From Natronococcus occultus SP4 (GTDB taxonomy: Archaea > Halobacteriota > Halobacteria > Halobacteriales > Natrialbaceae), in NCBI RefSeq assembly GCF_000328685.1, contig NC_019974.1, positions 1,479,001 through 1,543,000 on the forward strand: 64,000 nt of DNA, written 5' to 3'. Every line of letters begins with the position of its first letter. Positions within the stretch are counted from its first letter, which is position 1. Under the pieces are notes generated by a model. It was given only the letters and a program-made list of their open reading frames with translations, was not told where the DNA came from and ran no database searches. This document shows, in pieces, positions 32,871-43,389 of this stretch. Both the position numbers and the translations under genes were made by a program.

Positions 32871-34548
32871 TCGGCTCCCCCCAGTGCATCCGACCGTAGT
32901 CGCGCTCGCGAACCGCTTCGAACGAATCTGGGTCCGTGAAGTACGTCCGAAGCTGCTCTTCGATCATATCTTGCGTCAGGACCGTGCTGTGGATGACGAA
33001 ATCGGCACCCCGATCGTACAGCTCGAACGCGTCGTCGATCTGGTCCGCTTCGGCGAAGACGATCGCGTCGTCGCGTGTCGCCTCGAGCAGCGTTTTGTTG
33101 ACGTCTACCTCCACGGACGTACTGAGTGCAAACGCCGCCCGTTCGAGCTTCGCTTCGGCGCGAAGCTCGCTGAACTTGAAGTCCCCACGTATCAGGTCGT
33201 ATCCCTCGTCGTACAGGTACTCAGCATCTCCAGGATTTCGGTCGATGATGACGACCTCGCCGTACTCTTCACGGAGCAGTGGGAGCACGTCTCTGGTGAT
33301 CTCGTCGTGCCCGATGATGACTGCGTGATCCCGACGTGCGACGAGTTCGTCGTCGGACTCTCCCTCCCGCTTGAACCGTTCTAAGTACGGTTCGGCGATG
33401 GCGTACAACCGATAGTTGTAGTTGAGAAGATACGTCGAGGCGCTCATCGTGATGATCGCGACGAGGCTGAGATAGCCGAGGATTCCCTCGTCGACGAACC
33501 CCTGGGTCAGCGCCAACGCACCCAAGACCAACGAAAACTCGCTGACCTGCACCATGTTGAGCGAGCCGATGAACGACGTCTCGAGTGTGAACTGTTCGCG
33601 GTAGATGAGCGCGGCCATCACGACGAAGTTTGCGACCATGAGCACCACGGACGCGATCACCGCCTCTCGCCAGTACGCAAGCAGGTGCTCAGCCGTAAGC
33701 TGGAGGCCGATGCTCGTAAAGAAGACGAGCATGAAGAAGTCGGTAATCGGCCGGATCTCCTCCGAAAGTTGCGTACTCTGTGGCACCTGTGCGAGGCTGA
33801 TGCCCGCGATAAACGCGCCCATCTCGATCGAGAGGCCGAGCTGATCCGACGCCGCGATGAAGAGAAACGCCCACGCGACACCGACGATGAACAGCACTTC
33901 CCGATCACCGGCGATTTCGGTAAACAGTCGCGGAAGAACGTATCGGGCTGCGACGTACGAGAAGACGGCAATGAGCACCATAAACACGAGCACGAATCCG
34001 ACGCTCGTGAGGATCTCAACGGGGCTCTCGAGTGAGTCCGAACTCAAGATAGCGAGGAGGACGACCAGGTAAATGTTCTGAAGAATGAGGACGCCGATAT
34101 CGATTCGGCCGGGGAGCGTATCGAGCTGGTCGTTATCCTGAAGCACTTTGACGATAACAGGTGTCGCTCCGAAAACGGACGCAAGGCCGAGAACGAGTAC
34201 CTCCGTCGGCTGAAACCCGAGTAGCCAGGCCACGCTGAGTGCCAGTGCGGTTTGTGCGACCGTTCCGAGAACGGTGAGGTTGACTATCGGTCGAAAGATC
34301 TCTCGAATGTCCTCGAAGCGAAGCTGGAGTCCGACGAGGAAGAGCAAGAATCCGAGTCCGAGCTCGGACATCGTGTCGATCAACTCGGTTTCCGTGACCA
34401 GTCCGAAGACCGCCGGGCCGATTATCAAGCCGGTGAAGATGTACCCGACGAGCACCGGCTGTCCGGTGAGCCGTGCGGCGTAGCCGAGCCCGATAGCGAC
34501 CAGAATAATAAACGCAAATTCGGCGGCCAGCGCAACCGTTCCAGTCAT
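32863..34548 (-). CDS. CPA2 cation:proton antiporter with TrkA-N-like domain (Kef type) 2
   Basis: The product has 561 residues, a paralog of the downstream gene, with about 12 membrane helices (GYIFTGLIIGPAVFG, LSIEMGAFIAGISLAQV, LNMVQVSEFSLVLGALAL) and a C-terminal Rossmann domain. Here the nucleotide loop reads IIGHDEITRDVLPLL and not GxGxxG, so ligand binding may be altered or lost while DRNPGDAEYLYDEG is retained. The two subunits may form a heteromeric transporter with only one regulated half. ATG 34548 (MTGTVALAAEFAF) is chosen because the preceding residues are hydrophilic and lack family similarity. Confidence 0.88.
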   Translation of the reverse strand: MTGTVALAAEFAFIILVAIGLGYAARLTGQPVLVGYIFTGLIIGPAVFGLVTETELIDTMSELGLGFLLFLVGLQLRFEDIREIFRPIVNLTVLGTVAQTALALSVAWLLGFQPTEVLVLGLASVFGATPVIVKVLQDNDQLDTLPGRIDIGVLILQNIYLVVLLAILSSDSLESPVEILTSVGFVLVFMVLIAVFSYVAARYVLPRLFTEIAGDREVLFIVGVAWAFLFIAASDQLGLSIEMGAFIAGISLAQVPQSTQLSEEIRPITDFFMLVFFTSIGLQLTAEHLLAYWREAVIASVVLMVANFVVMAALIYREQFTLETSFIGSLNMVQVSEFSLVLGALALTQGFVDEGILGYLSLVAIITMSASTYLLNYNYRLYAIAEPYLERFKREGESDDELVARRDHAVIIGHDEITRDVLPLLREEYGEVVIIDRNPGDAEYLYDEGYDLIRGDFKFSELRAEAKLERAAFALSTSVEVDVNKTLLEATRDDAIVFAEADQIDDAFELYDRGADFVIHSTVLTQDMIEEQLRTYFTDPDSFEAVRERDYGRMHWGEPNE

Positions 34549-34828
34549 CGAACGTGTGTCCGGATCACGACTCTCTGTGTATGAGTCTATCCTTTCCAAA
34601 TCCCGGAAATTCCAGGCCGATCGATGTAGTGGCGGCTGTTATCCCACAGTGTCCGATCAAATGCGGCCACTAGATACTTTTGGCTGTGGGCGCTACCGCG
34701 GCTGATACCGCTCCCGTCGAACTCCTCGAGCTACTGAAACGCACACCCTGACCGCCAAATATAGGGAGTATATGTTCTCTAGGGAATATTCTCGAGGGAT
34801 TCAAATACCACGGGTTCGCAGCTCGAGT
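34549..34828. other. Divergent intergenic region kef-acnA
   Basis: This 280-base region contains the divergent promoters of the antiporter operon and acnA. The acnA TATA-like element is at 34801-34808, 25 bases before the ATG; paired repeats lie at 34775-34799. No gene or RNA is visible. Confidence 0.5.
34775..34799. repeat. Paired TTCTCKAGGGA repeats upstream of acnA
   Basis: TTCTCTAGGGA (34775-34785) and TTCTCGAGGGA (34789-34799) are direct repeats 14 bases apart, just upstream of the acnA TATA-like element TCAAATAC (34801-34808). The position suits a regulator bound beside the B-recognition element. Confidence 0.4.
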
Positions 34829-37591
34829 ATGGTAGTTGATGAGTTCTCGGAGGCGATCCGGGAGTTCGAACACGGCGGCGAGACGTACAAGATGGCGGAC
34901 CTCACGGTCCTCGAGGAGCGGGAGCTCTGCGATCTCGAGAAACTGCCGGTGAGCATTCGGATCCTGCTCGAGTCGGTGCTGCGAAACGCCGACGGCGACC
35001 GGATCGACGCCGAGTCGATCCGCGCCGCGGCGTCCTGGGAGCCGGACGTCCCGGACGCCGAGGTTCCCTTCACGGTGTCGCGGGTCGTCCTGCAGGACCT
35101 GACCGGAGTTCCCGCAGTGGTGGACCTCGCGGCGCTGCGTTCGGCCGCCGAGCGCGAGGACGTCGACCCGACGGTCGTCGAGCCCGAGGTTCCCTGCGAC
35201 CTCGTGATCGACCACAGCGTGCAGGTCGACCACTTCGGCAGCGAGGACGCCTACGAGAAAAACGTCGAGATCGAGTACGAGCGCAACGAGGAGCGCTATC
35301 GCGCGATCAAGTGGGCCCAGCAAGCGTTCGACGAGTTCAACGTCGTCCCGCCAGGGACGGGGATCGTCCACCAGGTCAACCTGGAGCACCTCGGCCGCGT
35401 CGTCCACGAGCGCGAGGAAGACGGCGAGCAGTGGCTCTACCCGGACACGCTCGTCGGCACCGACAGCCACACCCCGATGATCGGTGGCATCGGCGTCGTC
35501 GGCTGGGGTGTCGGCGGGATCGAGGCCGAGGCAGCCTTGCTCGGCCAGCCGATCAACATGAGCCTGCCGGAGGTCGTCGGCGTCCGCCTCGAGGGCGAAC
35601 TCCCCGAGGGCGCGACCGCCACCGACCTCGTGCTCCACATCACCGAGAAACTGCGTGAGGTCGGCGTCGTCGACAAGTTTGTCGAGTTCTTCGGCCCCGG
35701 CGTCGCCGAGCTCTCGGTCGCCGACCGGGCGACCATCTCGAACATGGCCCCCGAGCAGGGGTCGACGATCAGCATGTTCCCCGTCGACGAGAAGACCCTC
35801 GAGTACCTCGAACTCACGGGACGGGATCCCGACCACGTCGAACTCGTCCGCGAGTACCTCGAGGCCCAGGGGCTGTTCGGCGAGCAGGAGCCCGAGTACA
35901 CCGAAACGGTCGAGTTCGACCTCGGCGACGTCGAGCCGAGCCTCGCGGGCCACAAGAAACCCCACCAGCGCATCCCGATGGGCGACTTAGACGCGCACTT
36001 CCCGGCCCTCCTGCAGGAGGAAGGCGTCCTCGGCGCTGGCGGTGAGCCCGCAATTGGGGATGGGAGCGGTGCGGCCGCCGCGGAAGGGACCGACGCCGGA
36101 CCCGGCCTCGCGTTAGACGAGAAAGTTCCCGTCGAACTCGAGGACGGGACCGAGATCGAGATCGGTCACGGCGACGTCCTCGTCAGCGCGATCACGAGCT
36201 GTACGAACACCTCGAACCCGTCGGTGATGGTCGCTGCGGGGCTGCTTGCCCGCAACGCCGCCGAACTCGGACTCGCGGTGCCCGACTACGTCAAGACGAG
36301 CCTCGCGCCCGGCAGCCGCGTCGTCACGGAGTACCTGAAACGTGCGGACCTGCTCGAGGACTTAGAGGAGCTGGGCTATCATGTCGTCGGCTACGGCTGT
36401 ACGACCTGTATCGGCAACTCGGGGCCGCTTCCGGAACCGATCGAGAACGCGATCGACGACCACGATCTCTGGACGACGAGCGTCCTCTCCGGAAATCGGA
36501 ACTTCGAGGCCCGAATCCACCCGAAGATCAAGGCGAACTACCTCGCCAGCCCGCCACTGGTCGTCGCCTACGGGCTCGCCGGAACGATGGACGTCGACCT
36601 CGAGACCGAGCCGCTCGGCACGAACGACGACGGCGAAGCGGTGTACCTCGAAGACGTCTGGCCGGACGCCGAGGAGATCCGCGAGACGATCCACGACACC
36701 GTCTCTCCCGAAATGTTCGAAGAGAAGTACGCCAGCGTCTACGAGGGCGACGAGCGCTGGGAGGCCCTGGACGCCCCCGAGGGCGACGTCTACGACTGGG
36801 ACGAGGAGTCGACCTACATTCGCGAGCCGCCGTTCTTCCGAGACTTCCCGCTCGAGAAGCCCGGCGTCGACAACGTCGAGGACGCCCGTGCGCTGTTGAC
36901 CCTCGGTGACACGGTCACGACCGACCACATCAGTCCTGCCGGACTCTTCAGCGAGGACCTGCCCGCCGGCCAGTGGCTCGAAGAGCGCGGCGTACCGGTC
37001 CACGAGTTCAACACTTACGGCTCCCGTCGCGGGAACCACGAAGTCATGATGCGGGGGACGTTCGCCAACGTCCGTATCGAGAACGAGATGGTAGACGGGA
37101 AGGAGGGCGGCTACACGATCCACCACCCCTCCGGTGAGGAAACCACGGTCTTCGAGGCCAGCGAGCGCTACCGCGAGGAAGACACGCCACTGATCGTGAT
37201 GGCCGGCGAGGAGCTCGGCACCGGCTCGAGCCGCGACTGGGCCGCCAAGGGGACCGACCTGCTGGGCATCCGCGCGACGATCGGCAAGAGCTACGAGCGC
37301 ATCTACCGCGACAACCTCATCGGGATGGGCGTCCTCCCGCTGCAGTTTGCTGAGGGCGAGGGCTGGGCGGAACTGGGCCTCGCAGGCGACGAACAGTACA
37401 CGATCGACGGGCTCGAGGACGGCCTCGAACCCAACGCCGAACTGACCGTCACCGCCGAAGACGACGACGGCGAGACGACGGAGTTCACGGTGACCGCACA
37501 GGTCGACACGCCGATGGCGGTCGAGTACGTCGAGAACGGCGGCGTCTTGCACCTCGTGTTGCGGCGGCTGCTGCAGGAAGAGACGAACTGA
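34829..37591 (+). CDS. acnA: Aconitate hydratase (AcnA type)
   Basis: The product has 920 residues with the complete AcnA/IRP-like domain order. The [4Fe-4S] ligands are Cys458 (ITSCTNTSNP) and Cys524/Cys527 (YGCTTCIGNSGPL). Other motifs: VGTDSHTPMIGG, MAPEQGSTISMFPVD, TTDHISPAG, and the swivelling-domain GEELGTGSSRDWAAKG. An acidic linker around residues 405-430 is a halophilic insertion. It isomerises citrate to isocitrate in the TCA cycle. ATG 34829 (MVVDEFSEAIREF) agrees with the leaderless TATA spacing, not the in-frame ATG 34772 that lies inside the promoter. Confidence 0.95.
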   Translation: MVVDEFSEAIREFEHGGETYKMADLTVLEERELCDLEKLPVSIRILLESVLRNADGDRIDAESIRAAASWEPDVPDAEVPFTVSRVVLQDLTGVPAVVDLAALRSAAEREDVDPTVVEPEVPCDLVIDHSVQVDHFGSEDAYEKNVEIEYERNEERYRAIKWAQQAFDEFNVVPPGTGIVHQVNLEHLGRVVHEREEDGEQWLYPDTLVGTDSHTPMIGGIGVVGWGVGGIEAEAALLGQPINMSLPEVVGVRLEGELPEGATATDLVLHITEKLREVGVVDKFVEFFGPGVAELSVADRATISNMAPEQGSTISMFPVDEKTLEYLELTGRDPDHVELVREYLEAQGLFGEQEPEYTETVEFDLGDVEPSLAGHKKPHQRIPMGDLDAHFPALLQEEGVLGAGGEPAIGDGSGAAAAEGTDAGPGLALDEKVPVELEDGTEIEIGHGDVLVSAITSCTNTSNPSVMVAAGLLARNAAELGLAVPDYVKTSLAPGSRVVTEYLKRADLLEDLEELGYHVVGYGCTTCIGNSGPLPEPIENAIDDHDLWTTSVLSGNRNFEARIHPKIKANYLASPPLVVAYGLAGTMDVDLETEPLGTNDDGEAVYLEDVWPDAEEIRETIHDTVSPEMFEEKYASVYEGDERWEALDAPEGDVYDWDEESTYIREPPFFRDFPLEKPGVDNVEDARALLTLGDTVTTDHISPAGLFSEDLPAGQWLEERGVPVHEFNTYGSRRGNHEVMMRGTFANVRIENEMVDGKEGGYTIHHPSGEETTVFEASERYREEDTPLIVMAGEELGTGSSRDWAAKGTDLLGIRATIGKSYERIYRDNLIGMGVLPLQFAEGEGWAELGLAGDEQYTIDGLEDGLEPNAELTVTAEDDDGETTEFTVTAQVDTPMAVEYVENGGVLHLVLRRLLQEETN

Positions 37592-37709
37592 CCTCGACCG
37601 GAGCCGACTCGCTCGACGGGGCCGTTCGAACCCGACGAGCGCGAAGACGGGGTCGTCCGCCGGAGAGTGAGCGTCAGCGTCTTTGGGGTTCCGTACACAA
37701 CGTCGATCG

Positions 37710-38438
37710 ATGACCGACCTGCGATACCTCCCCGACGCGGACGACGTGACCACGTTCACCGCCACGATCACGGAGACCACCCAGGACAGCGTCTTCCTCG
37801 ACGGAACCTACTTCTACCCCGAGGGCGGTGGCCAGCCCGCCGACCGCGGCGCCCTCGAGTGGGACGGCGGCCGCGCGGACGTAGTCGATGTCCGGAAGGA
37901 TCACGGCGACGTGCGCCACGACGTCGAACTCCGAACGGGGGAACTCCCGGCCGAGGGGACGACGGTCGAGGGTCGGATCGACGAGGACCGTCGCCGCAAA
38001 CTGAGCCGGATGCACACCGCCCAACACGTCGTCTCCCGCGTCGTCCTCGACGAATACGGGGCGAGTACCGCCGGCAATCAGGTGTATCCCGATCGGTCGC
38101 GGATCGACTTCGAGCCCGCGTCGTTCGACGACGAGGACCTCGAACGCATCGAACGCCGGTCGAACGAGGCTATCGATCGAGACCTGTCGCTGGTCAAGGA
38201 GAACCGTCCGCGGTCAATCGTCGAGGAGCGGGTCGACGAGGGTCGCGTACCGTTGGATCTGATCCCCGACTCCGTCGACCCGCTCCGCGTGGTCGAGATC
38301 GAGGGGTTCGATCGCTGTCCCTGCGGCGGCACCCACGTGTCTCGGCTCGGCGAGATCGGTCGGCTAACCGTCACCGACCACGTGTCGAAGGGCGAGGACA
38401 CCGAACGGATCGAGTTCGAACTCGAGGACGCGACCTGA
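37710..38438 (+). CDS. Alanyl-tRNA editing protein (AlaX type)
   Basis: The product is a 242-residue free-standing AlaX, with the N-terminal barrel (DGTYFYPEGGGQPADRG) and editing domain. Zinc ligands are HTAQH (His102, His106) and CGGTH (Cys205, His209). It hydrolyses Ser-tRNA(Ala) or Gly-tRNA(Ala) in trans. ATG 37710 (MTDLRYLPDADDVTTF) is chosen; nine extra residues from an earlier ATG look non-coding. The gene stands alone between acnA and the YyaL-type gene. Confidence 0.92.
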   Translation: MTDLRYLPDADDVTTFTATITETTQDSVFLDGTYFYPEGGGQPADRGALEWDGGRADVVDVRKDHGDVRHDVELRTGELPAEGTTVEGRIDEDRRRKLSRMHTAQHVVSRVVLDEYGASTAGNQVYPDRSRIDFEPASFDDEDLERIERRSNEAIDRDLSLVKENRPRSIVEERVDEGRVPLDLIPDSVDPLRVVEIEGFDRCPCGGTHVSRLGEIGRLTVTDHVSKGEDTERIEFELEDAT

Positions 38439-38549
38439 GCGACGGCTCCGCGTTCCGGTTACGAGAGCGGGGGCTCGACGCGTCGTCACGGCCGTCCTCG
38501 CGTTTGCGGGTACGTCGAGCTTTTCCGGCGTCCGATCGTAGGGCGTCCC

Positions 38550-40748
38550 ATGAGTACTCCGACCGAGCGCAATCGGCTCGACGAGGAGGAGAGTCCCTAC
38601 CTGCGCCAGCACGCGGACAACCCCGTCAACTGGCAACCGTGGGACGAGCGGGCCCTCGAGACCGCGCGCGAACAGGACAAGCCGATCTTCCTCTCGATCG
38701 GCTACTCGGCGTGTCACTGGTGTCACGTCATGGAGGAGGAGAGCTTCGCCGACGAGGAGGTCGCCGAGGTGTTAAACGAGGAGTTCGTCCCGATCAAGGT
38801 CGACCGTGAGGAACGGCCAGACGTCGACAGCATCTACATGACGGTCTGCCAGCTCGTCAGCGGGCGGGGCGGCTGGCCGCTGTCGGCCTGGCTCACCCCC
38901 GAGGGGAAGCCGTTCTACGTCGGCACGTACTTCCCGAAGCACTCGAAACGCGGCCAGCCGGGCTTTCTGGACCTCATCGAGGGACTGGCCGACTCCTGGA
39001 AGACCGACCGCGAGGAGATCGAGAACCGGGCCGAGGAGTGGACCGCGGCCGCGACGGACCGCCTCGAGGAGACGCCCGACTCGATCGGCGCCGCGGAGCC
39101 GCCATCCAGCGACGTCTTAGAGCGGGCGGCCGACGCCGCCCTCCGCAGCGCCGACCGCCAGAACGGCGGGTTCGGCTCCGGCGGGCCGAAGTTCCCCCAG
39201 CCCGCCCGGCTGCGAGTCCTCGCCCGGGCGTACGACCGCACCGGACGCGACGAGTACCGCGAGGTCCTCGAGGGGTCGCTCACCGCCATGATCGAGGGCG
39301 GCCTCTACGACCACGTCGGCGGCGGCTTTCATCGGTACTGCGTCGACGAGGACTGGACGGTCCCCCACTTCGAGAAGATGCTGTACGACAACGCCGAGAT
39401 CCCCCGCGCCCTGCTGGCGGGCTACCAGCTTACCGGCGACGAACGGTACGCCGACTCCGTCCGGGACACCCTCGAGTTCGTCTCCCGGGAGCTAACCCAC
39501 GCCGAGGGCGGCTTCTTCTCGACGCTGGACGCCCAGAGCGAGGACCCCGCGACCGGCGAGCGCGAGGAGGGGGCCTTCTTCGTCTGGACGCCCGCGGAGG
39601 TCCGGGAGGTCCTCGGAGACGAGACCGACGCCGAGCTCTTCTGTGCTCGGTACGACATCACCGAGTCGGGCAACTTCGGGGGGCAGAACCAGCCGAACGT
39701 CGTCGCCTCGATCTCGGAGCTCGCAGAGCGGTTCGACCTCGCGGCCGAGACGGTCGAGCAGCGCCTCGAGGACGCCCGGGCGGAGCTGTTCGAGGCCCGC
39801 GAGGAACGTCCTCGACCGAACCGCGACGAGAAGGTGCTGGCGAGCTGGAACGGCCTGATGATCGCGACGTGTGCGGAGGCCGGGCTCGCGCTGGGCGAGG
39901 ACCGCTATGCGGGAATGGCAGTCGACGCCCTCGAGTTCGTTCGCGATCGGCTCTGGGACGCCGAGGAGGGACGGCTCTCGCGGCGATTCAAAGACGGTGA
40001 CGTCGCCGTGCAGGGCTACCTCGAGGACTACGCCTTCCTCGCGCGCGGCGCACTGGGCTGTTACGAGGCCACCGGGGAGGTCGAGCACCTCGCGTTCGCG
40101 CTCGAGCTGGCCCGCGTCATCGAGGCCGAGTTCTACGACGCCGAGCGCGAGACGATCTACTTCACCCCCGAGAGCGGCGAGTCGCTGGTCACGCGACCCC
40201 AGGAGCTCAACGATCAGTCGACGCCCTCGGCGACGGGCGTCGCGGTCGAGACCCTGCTCGCGCTGGACGGGTTCGCGGGCGAGGGATCGACGAGTCCTCG
40301 TGAAGACGGCGACGCGGAGTTCGAGGAGATCGCGGCGTCGGTCCTGCGGACCCACGCGGGCCGTCTCGAGTCGAACGCGCTCCAGCACGCCACGTTGTGT
40401 CTCGCCGCGGATCGCCTCGAGTCGGGCGCGCTCGAGGTGACCGTCGCGGCCGACGAGGTGCCCGCCGAGTGGCGCGCGGCGTTCGCCTCGCGGTACCTGC
40501 CTGATCGACTGTTCGCGCCGCGACCGCCGACCGAGGACGGGCTCTCCGAGTGGCTCGACGAGCTGGAGCTCGAGTCGGCGCCAACGATCTGGGCCGGCCG
40601 CGAGGCTCGCGACGGTGAGCCGACGCTGTACGTCTGCAGAAATCGGACCTGTTCGCCGCCGACCCACGACGTCGACGAGGCCCTCGACTGGCTCGAGGGC
40701 TCGGGCGGGATCGACGAGGACGTCGACGCCGACGACGTGCCGTTCTAG
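38550..40748 (+). CDS. Thioredoxin-domain/YyaL (DUF255) protein
   Basis: The product has 732 residues. The N-terminal DUF255 thioredoxin-like domain contains GYSACHWCHVM (Cys55, Cys58), and the rest is an alpha/alpha-toroid like N-acylglucosamine 2-epimerases (DHVGGGFHRYCVDEDWTVPHFEKMLYDNA, GAFFVWTPAEV, LARGALGCYEA). This is the YyaL/SPATA20 family, of unsettled redox or carbohydrate function. Length and motifs are complete. Its end overlaps a convergent thioredoxin gene by 4 bases; a shared redox theme is suggestive only. Confidence 0.9.
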   Translation: MSTPTERNRLDEEESPYLRQHADNPVNWQPWDERALETAREQDKPIFLSIGYSACHWCHVMEEESFADEEVAEVLNEEFVPIKVDREERPDVDSIYMTVCQLVSGRGGWPLSAWLTPEGKPFYVGTYFPKHSKRGQPGFLDLIEGLADSWKTDREEIENRAEEWTAAATDRLEETPDSIGAAEPPSSDVLERAADAALRSADRQNGGFGSGGPKFPQPARLRVLARAYDRTGRDEYREVLEGSLTAMIEGGLYDHVGGGFHRYCVDEDWTVPHFEKMLYDNAEIPRALLAGYQLTGDERYADSVRDTLEFVSRELTHAEGGFFSTLDAQSEDPATGEREEGAFFVWTPAEVREVLGDETDAELFCARYDITESGNFGGQNQPNVVASISELAERFDLAAETVEQRLEDARAELFEAREERPRPNRDEKVLASWNGLMIATCAEAGLALGEDRYAGMAVDALEFVRDRLWDAEEGRLSRRFKDGDVAVQGYLEDYAFLARGALGCYEATGEVEHLAFALELARVIEAEFYDAERETIYFTPESGESLVTRPQELNDQSTPSATGVAVETLLALDGFAGEGSTSPREDGDAEFEEIAASVLRTHAGRLESNALQHATLCLAADRLESGALEVTVAADEVPAEWRAAFASRYLPDRLFAPRPPTEDGLSEWLDELELESAPTIWAGREARDGEPTLYVCRNRTCSPPTHDVDEALDWLEGSGGIDEDVDADDVPF

Positions 40749-41131
40749 TCGGCGGTTTCGGGTTCGCCCTCGACCTCGAGTTCCCGGGCGAGCCAGACCG
40801 CCGGCGGGACGTCCTCGTCCTCGACGAAGCGGACGACTTCCTCGCCCGATCCGTCCTCGACGACGATCGTGGGGATGTACTCGATATCGTACTCATCGAC
40901 GCCGGGGCCCTGCTTGTCCTGATCGAGGGCGATCTCGTCGATTCGCTCGTCGGGGACCCCCGCGGCTTCGAGGGCTGCGCCGAAGTCGGGCAGCAGGGCA
41001 CGGCAGTCCTTGCACCAGTCCCCGCCCCACACCTTGTAGGTGAGGTCCTCGCGGGCCGCGAGCGCGTCGACAGTGTCCTCGTAGGAGGCGGCGTCCCACG
41101 TCGGATTGGGTCGCATGGTTTCGAGACTCAT
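40745..41131 (-). CDS. Thioredoxin-family protein
   Basis: The product has 128 residues, with a thioredoxin fold and the active site GGDWCKDCRAL (Cys40, Cys43), the cis-Pro strand EYIPTIVVED, and an acidic C-terminus. The WCKDC site differs from classical WCGPC, hinting at different redox potential or partners. It lacks a signal peptide and is therefore cytoplasmic. It is convergent with the DUF255 gene and divergent from the amino-acid dehydrogenase. Confidence 0.88.
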   Translation of the reverse strand: MSLETMRPNPTWDAASYEDTVDALAAREDLTYKVWGGDWCKDCRALLPDFGAALEAAGVPDERIDEIALDQDKQGPGVDEYDIEYIPTIVVEDGSGEEVVRFVEDEDVPPAVWLARELEVEGEPETAD

Positions 41132-41190
41132 ACCCGCGAGTTTCGGCCCCGAGGGCTTAACGGCCGCGCTTCGGTGGGCGGATCGGTGGT

Positions 41191-41198
41191 ATTTTTAC
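41191..41198 (+). promoter_or_regulatory. TATA box of the amino-acid dehydrogenase gene
   Basis: ATTTTTAC centred 28 bases before ATG 41222 supports that start and a leaderless transcript. Confidence 0.45.
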
Positions 41199-41221
41199 GG
41201 GAAGGGAAAAGATTATTACGT

Positions 41222-42280
41222 ATGGTATTTGACTCGATCGGCGACGCCGGCCACGAACAGGTATCGTACTTCACCGATCCCGAAACGGGGCTGCGAGCGA
41301 TCGTCGCGATCCACGACACGACCTTAGGACCCTCCCTGGGCGGCACGCGGATCCTCGACTACGACTCCGAGGACGCAGCCCTCGAGGACGTCCTGCGGCT
41401 CTCGGAGGCGATGACCTACAAGGCCGCCGCCGCGGATCTCCCGCTGGGGGGCGGGAAGGCCGTCGTCCTCGGCGATCCCGAGGAGGTGACGGCCGAGCCG
41501 GTGCTCGAGGCCTACGGTCGCGCCGTCGATCGCCTGGGCGGGCGCTACATCACGTCGGTCGACATCAACTCGAGCGCCGCGGAGATGGACGTCGTCGCCC
41601 GGGAGACCGACCACGTCGTCGGCACGACCGACGGGCTCCAGAACCCGTCGGCGGTGACGGCACACGGGGTGTTCTGCGGGATCCGGGCCTGCGTCGATCA
41701 CGTCTACGGCGAGGACGATCTGGAGGGGCTCGAGGTCGTCGTTCAGGGTCTGGGGAAGGTCGGGCGGTCGCTGGCCGAGGAACTGCTCGAGGCCGGCGCC
41801 GCGGTGACGGTCTCGGACGTCGATCGGGAGGCCCTCGAGGCGTTCGCGACCGAACACGGCGCGGGGACGGTCGAGCCCGACGCCGTCTACGAACGCTCCT
41901 GCGATGTCTTCGCCCCCTGTGCGGTCGGCGGAATTCTCAACGACGACACCATCCCCCAACTGGAGTGTGATATCGTTTCCGGCGCCGCGAACAACGTGCT
42001 AGCCGAGCGCCGCCACGCCGAGGCGCTTCGCGAGCGCGGAATCCTGTACGCGCCCGATTACGTGATCAACGCCGGCGGGCTGGTCACCGTCGCCAAGGAC
42101 CACTTCGGCGGCACATACGAGGAGGCCTACGCGGAGGCCGAGGCGATCGAAGCACGGCTGCGCGGGATGATCGAGCGCGCCGACGAGGAGGGGACGACCG
42201 TCCTCGACGCGGCCGAGACCTACGCCGAGGAGCGGATCGCGGGCGCGGACGGCGAGTCGCGGTCGATGCCGCAGCCCTAG
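41222..42280 (+). CDS. Leucine/valine dehydrogenase-like (ELFV) enzyme
   Basis: The product has 353 residues, matching the short branch of the Glu/Leu/Phe/Val dehydrogenase family. Active-site lysines are MTYKAAAADLPLGGGKA (Lys67 and Lys79), and the NAD-binding loop is VVVQGLGKVGRSLAEEL. The C-terminal CAVGGILNDDTIPQL and YAPDYVINAGGLV are typical of leucine and phenylalanine dehydrogenases. It catalyses reversible NAD-dependent deamination; leucine or valine is the likeliest substrate. An acidic tail follows residue 330. cysK starts 70 bases downstream on the same strand but with its own TATA-like TTTACGT. Confidence 0.88.
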   Translation: MVFDSIGDAGHEQVSYFTDPETGLRAIVAIHDTTLGPSLGGTRILDYDSEDAALEDVLRLSEAMTYKAAAADLPLGGGKAVVLGDPEEVTAEPVLEAYGRAVDRLGGRYITSVDINSSAAEMDVVARETDHVVGTTDGLQNPSAVTAHGVFCGIRACVDHVYGEDDLEGLEVVVQGLGKVGRSLAEELLEAGAAVTVSDVDREALEAFATEHGAGTVEPDAVYERSCDVFAPCAVGGILNDDTIPQLECDIVSGAANNVLAERRHAEALRERGILYAPDYVINAGGLVTVAKDHFGGTYEEAYAEAEAIEARLRGMIERADEEGTTVLDAAETYAEERIAGADGESRSMPQP

Positions 42281-42349
42281 GGTCGCGAACACCGGCACGA
42301 CATGCGAGGGCCAGTACGGGTTTACGTCTCCGCTGCCTACGCGCTCGCA

Positions 42350-43327
<978 letters not shown>

Positions 43328-43389
43328 TCGGTACAATACCCCTTTCACCTTGCCGAACGTTCTTTGTACTAGATATCATCTAAACGAGT

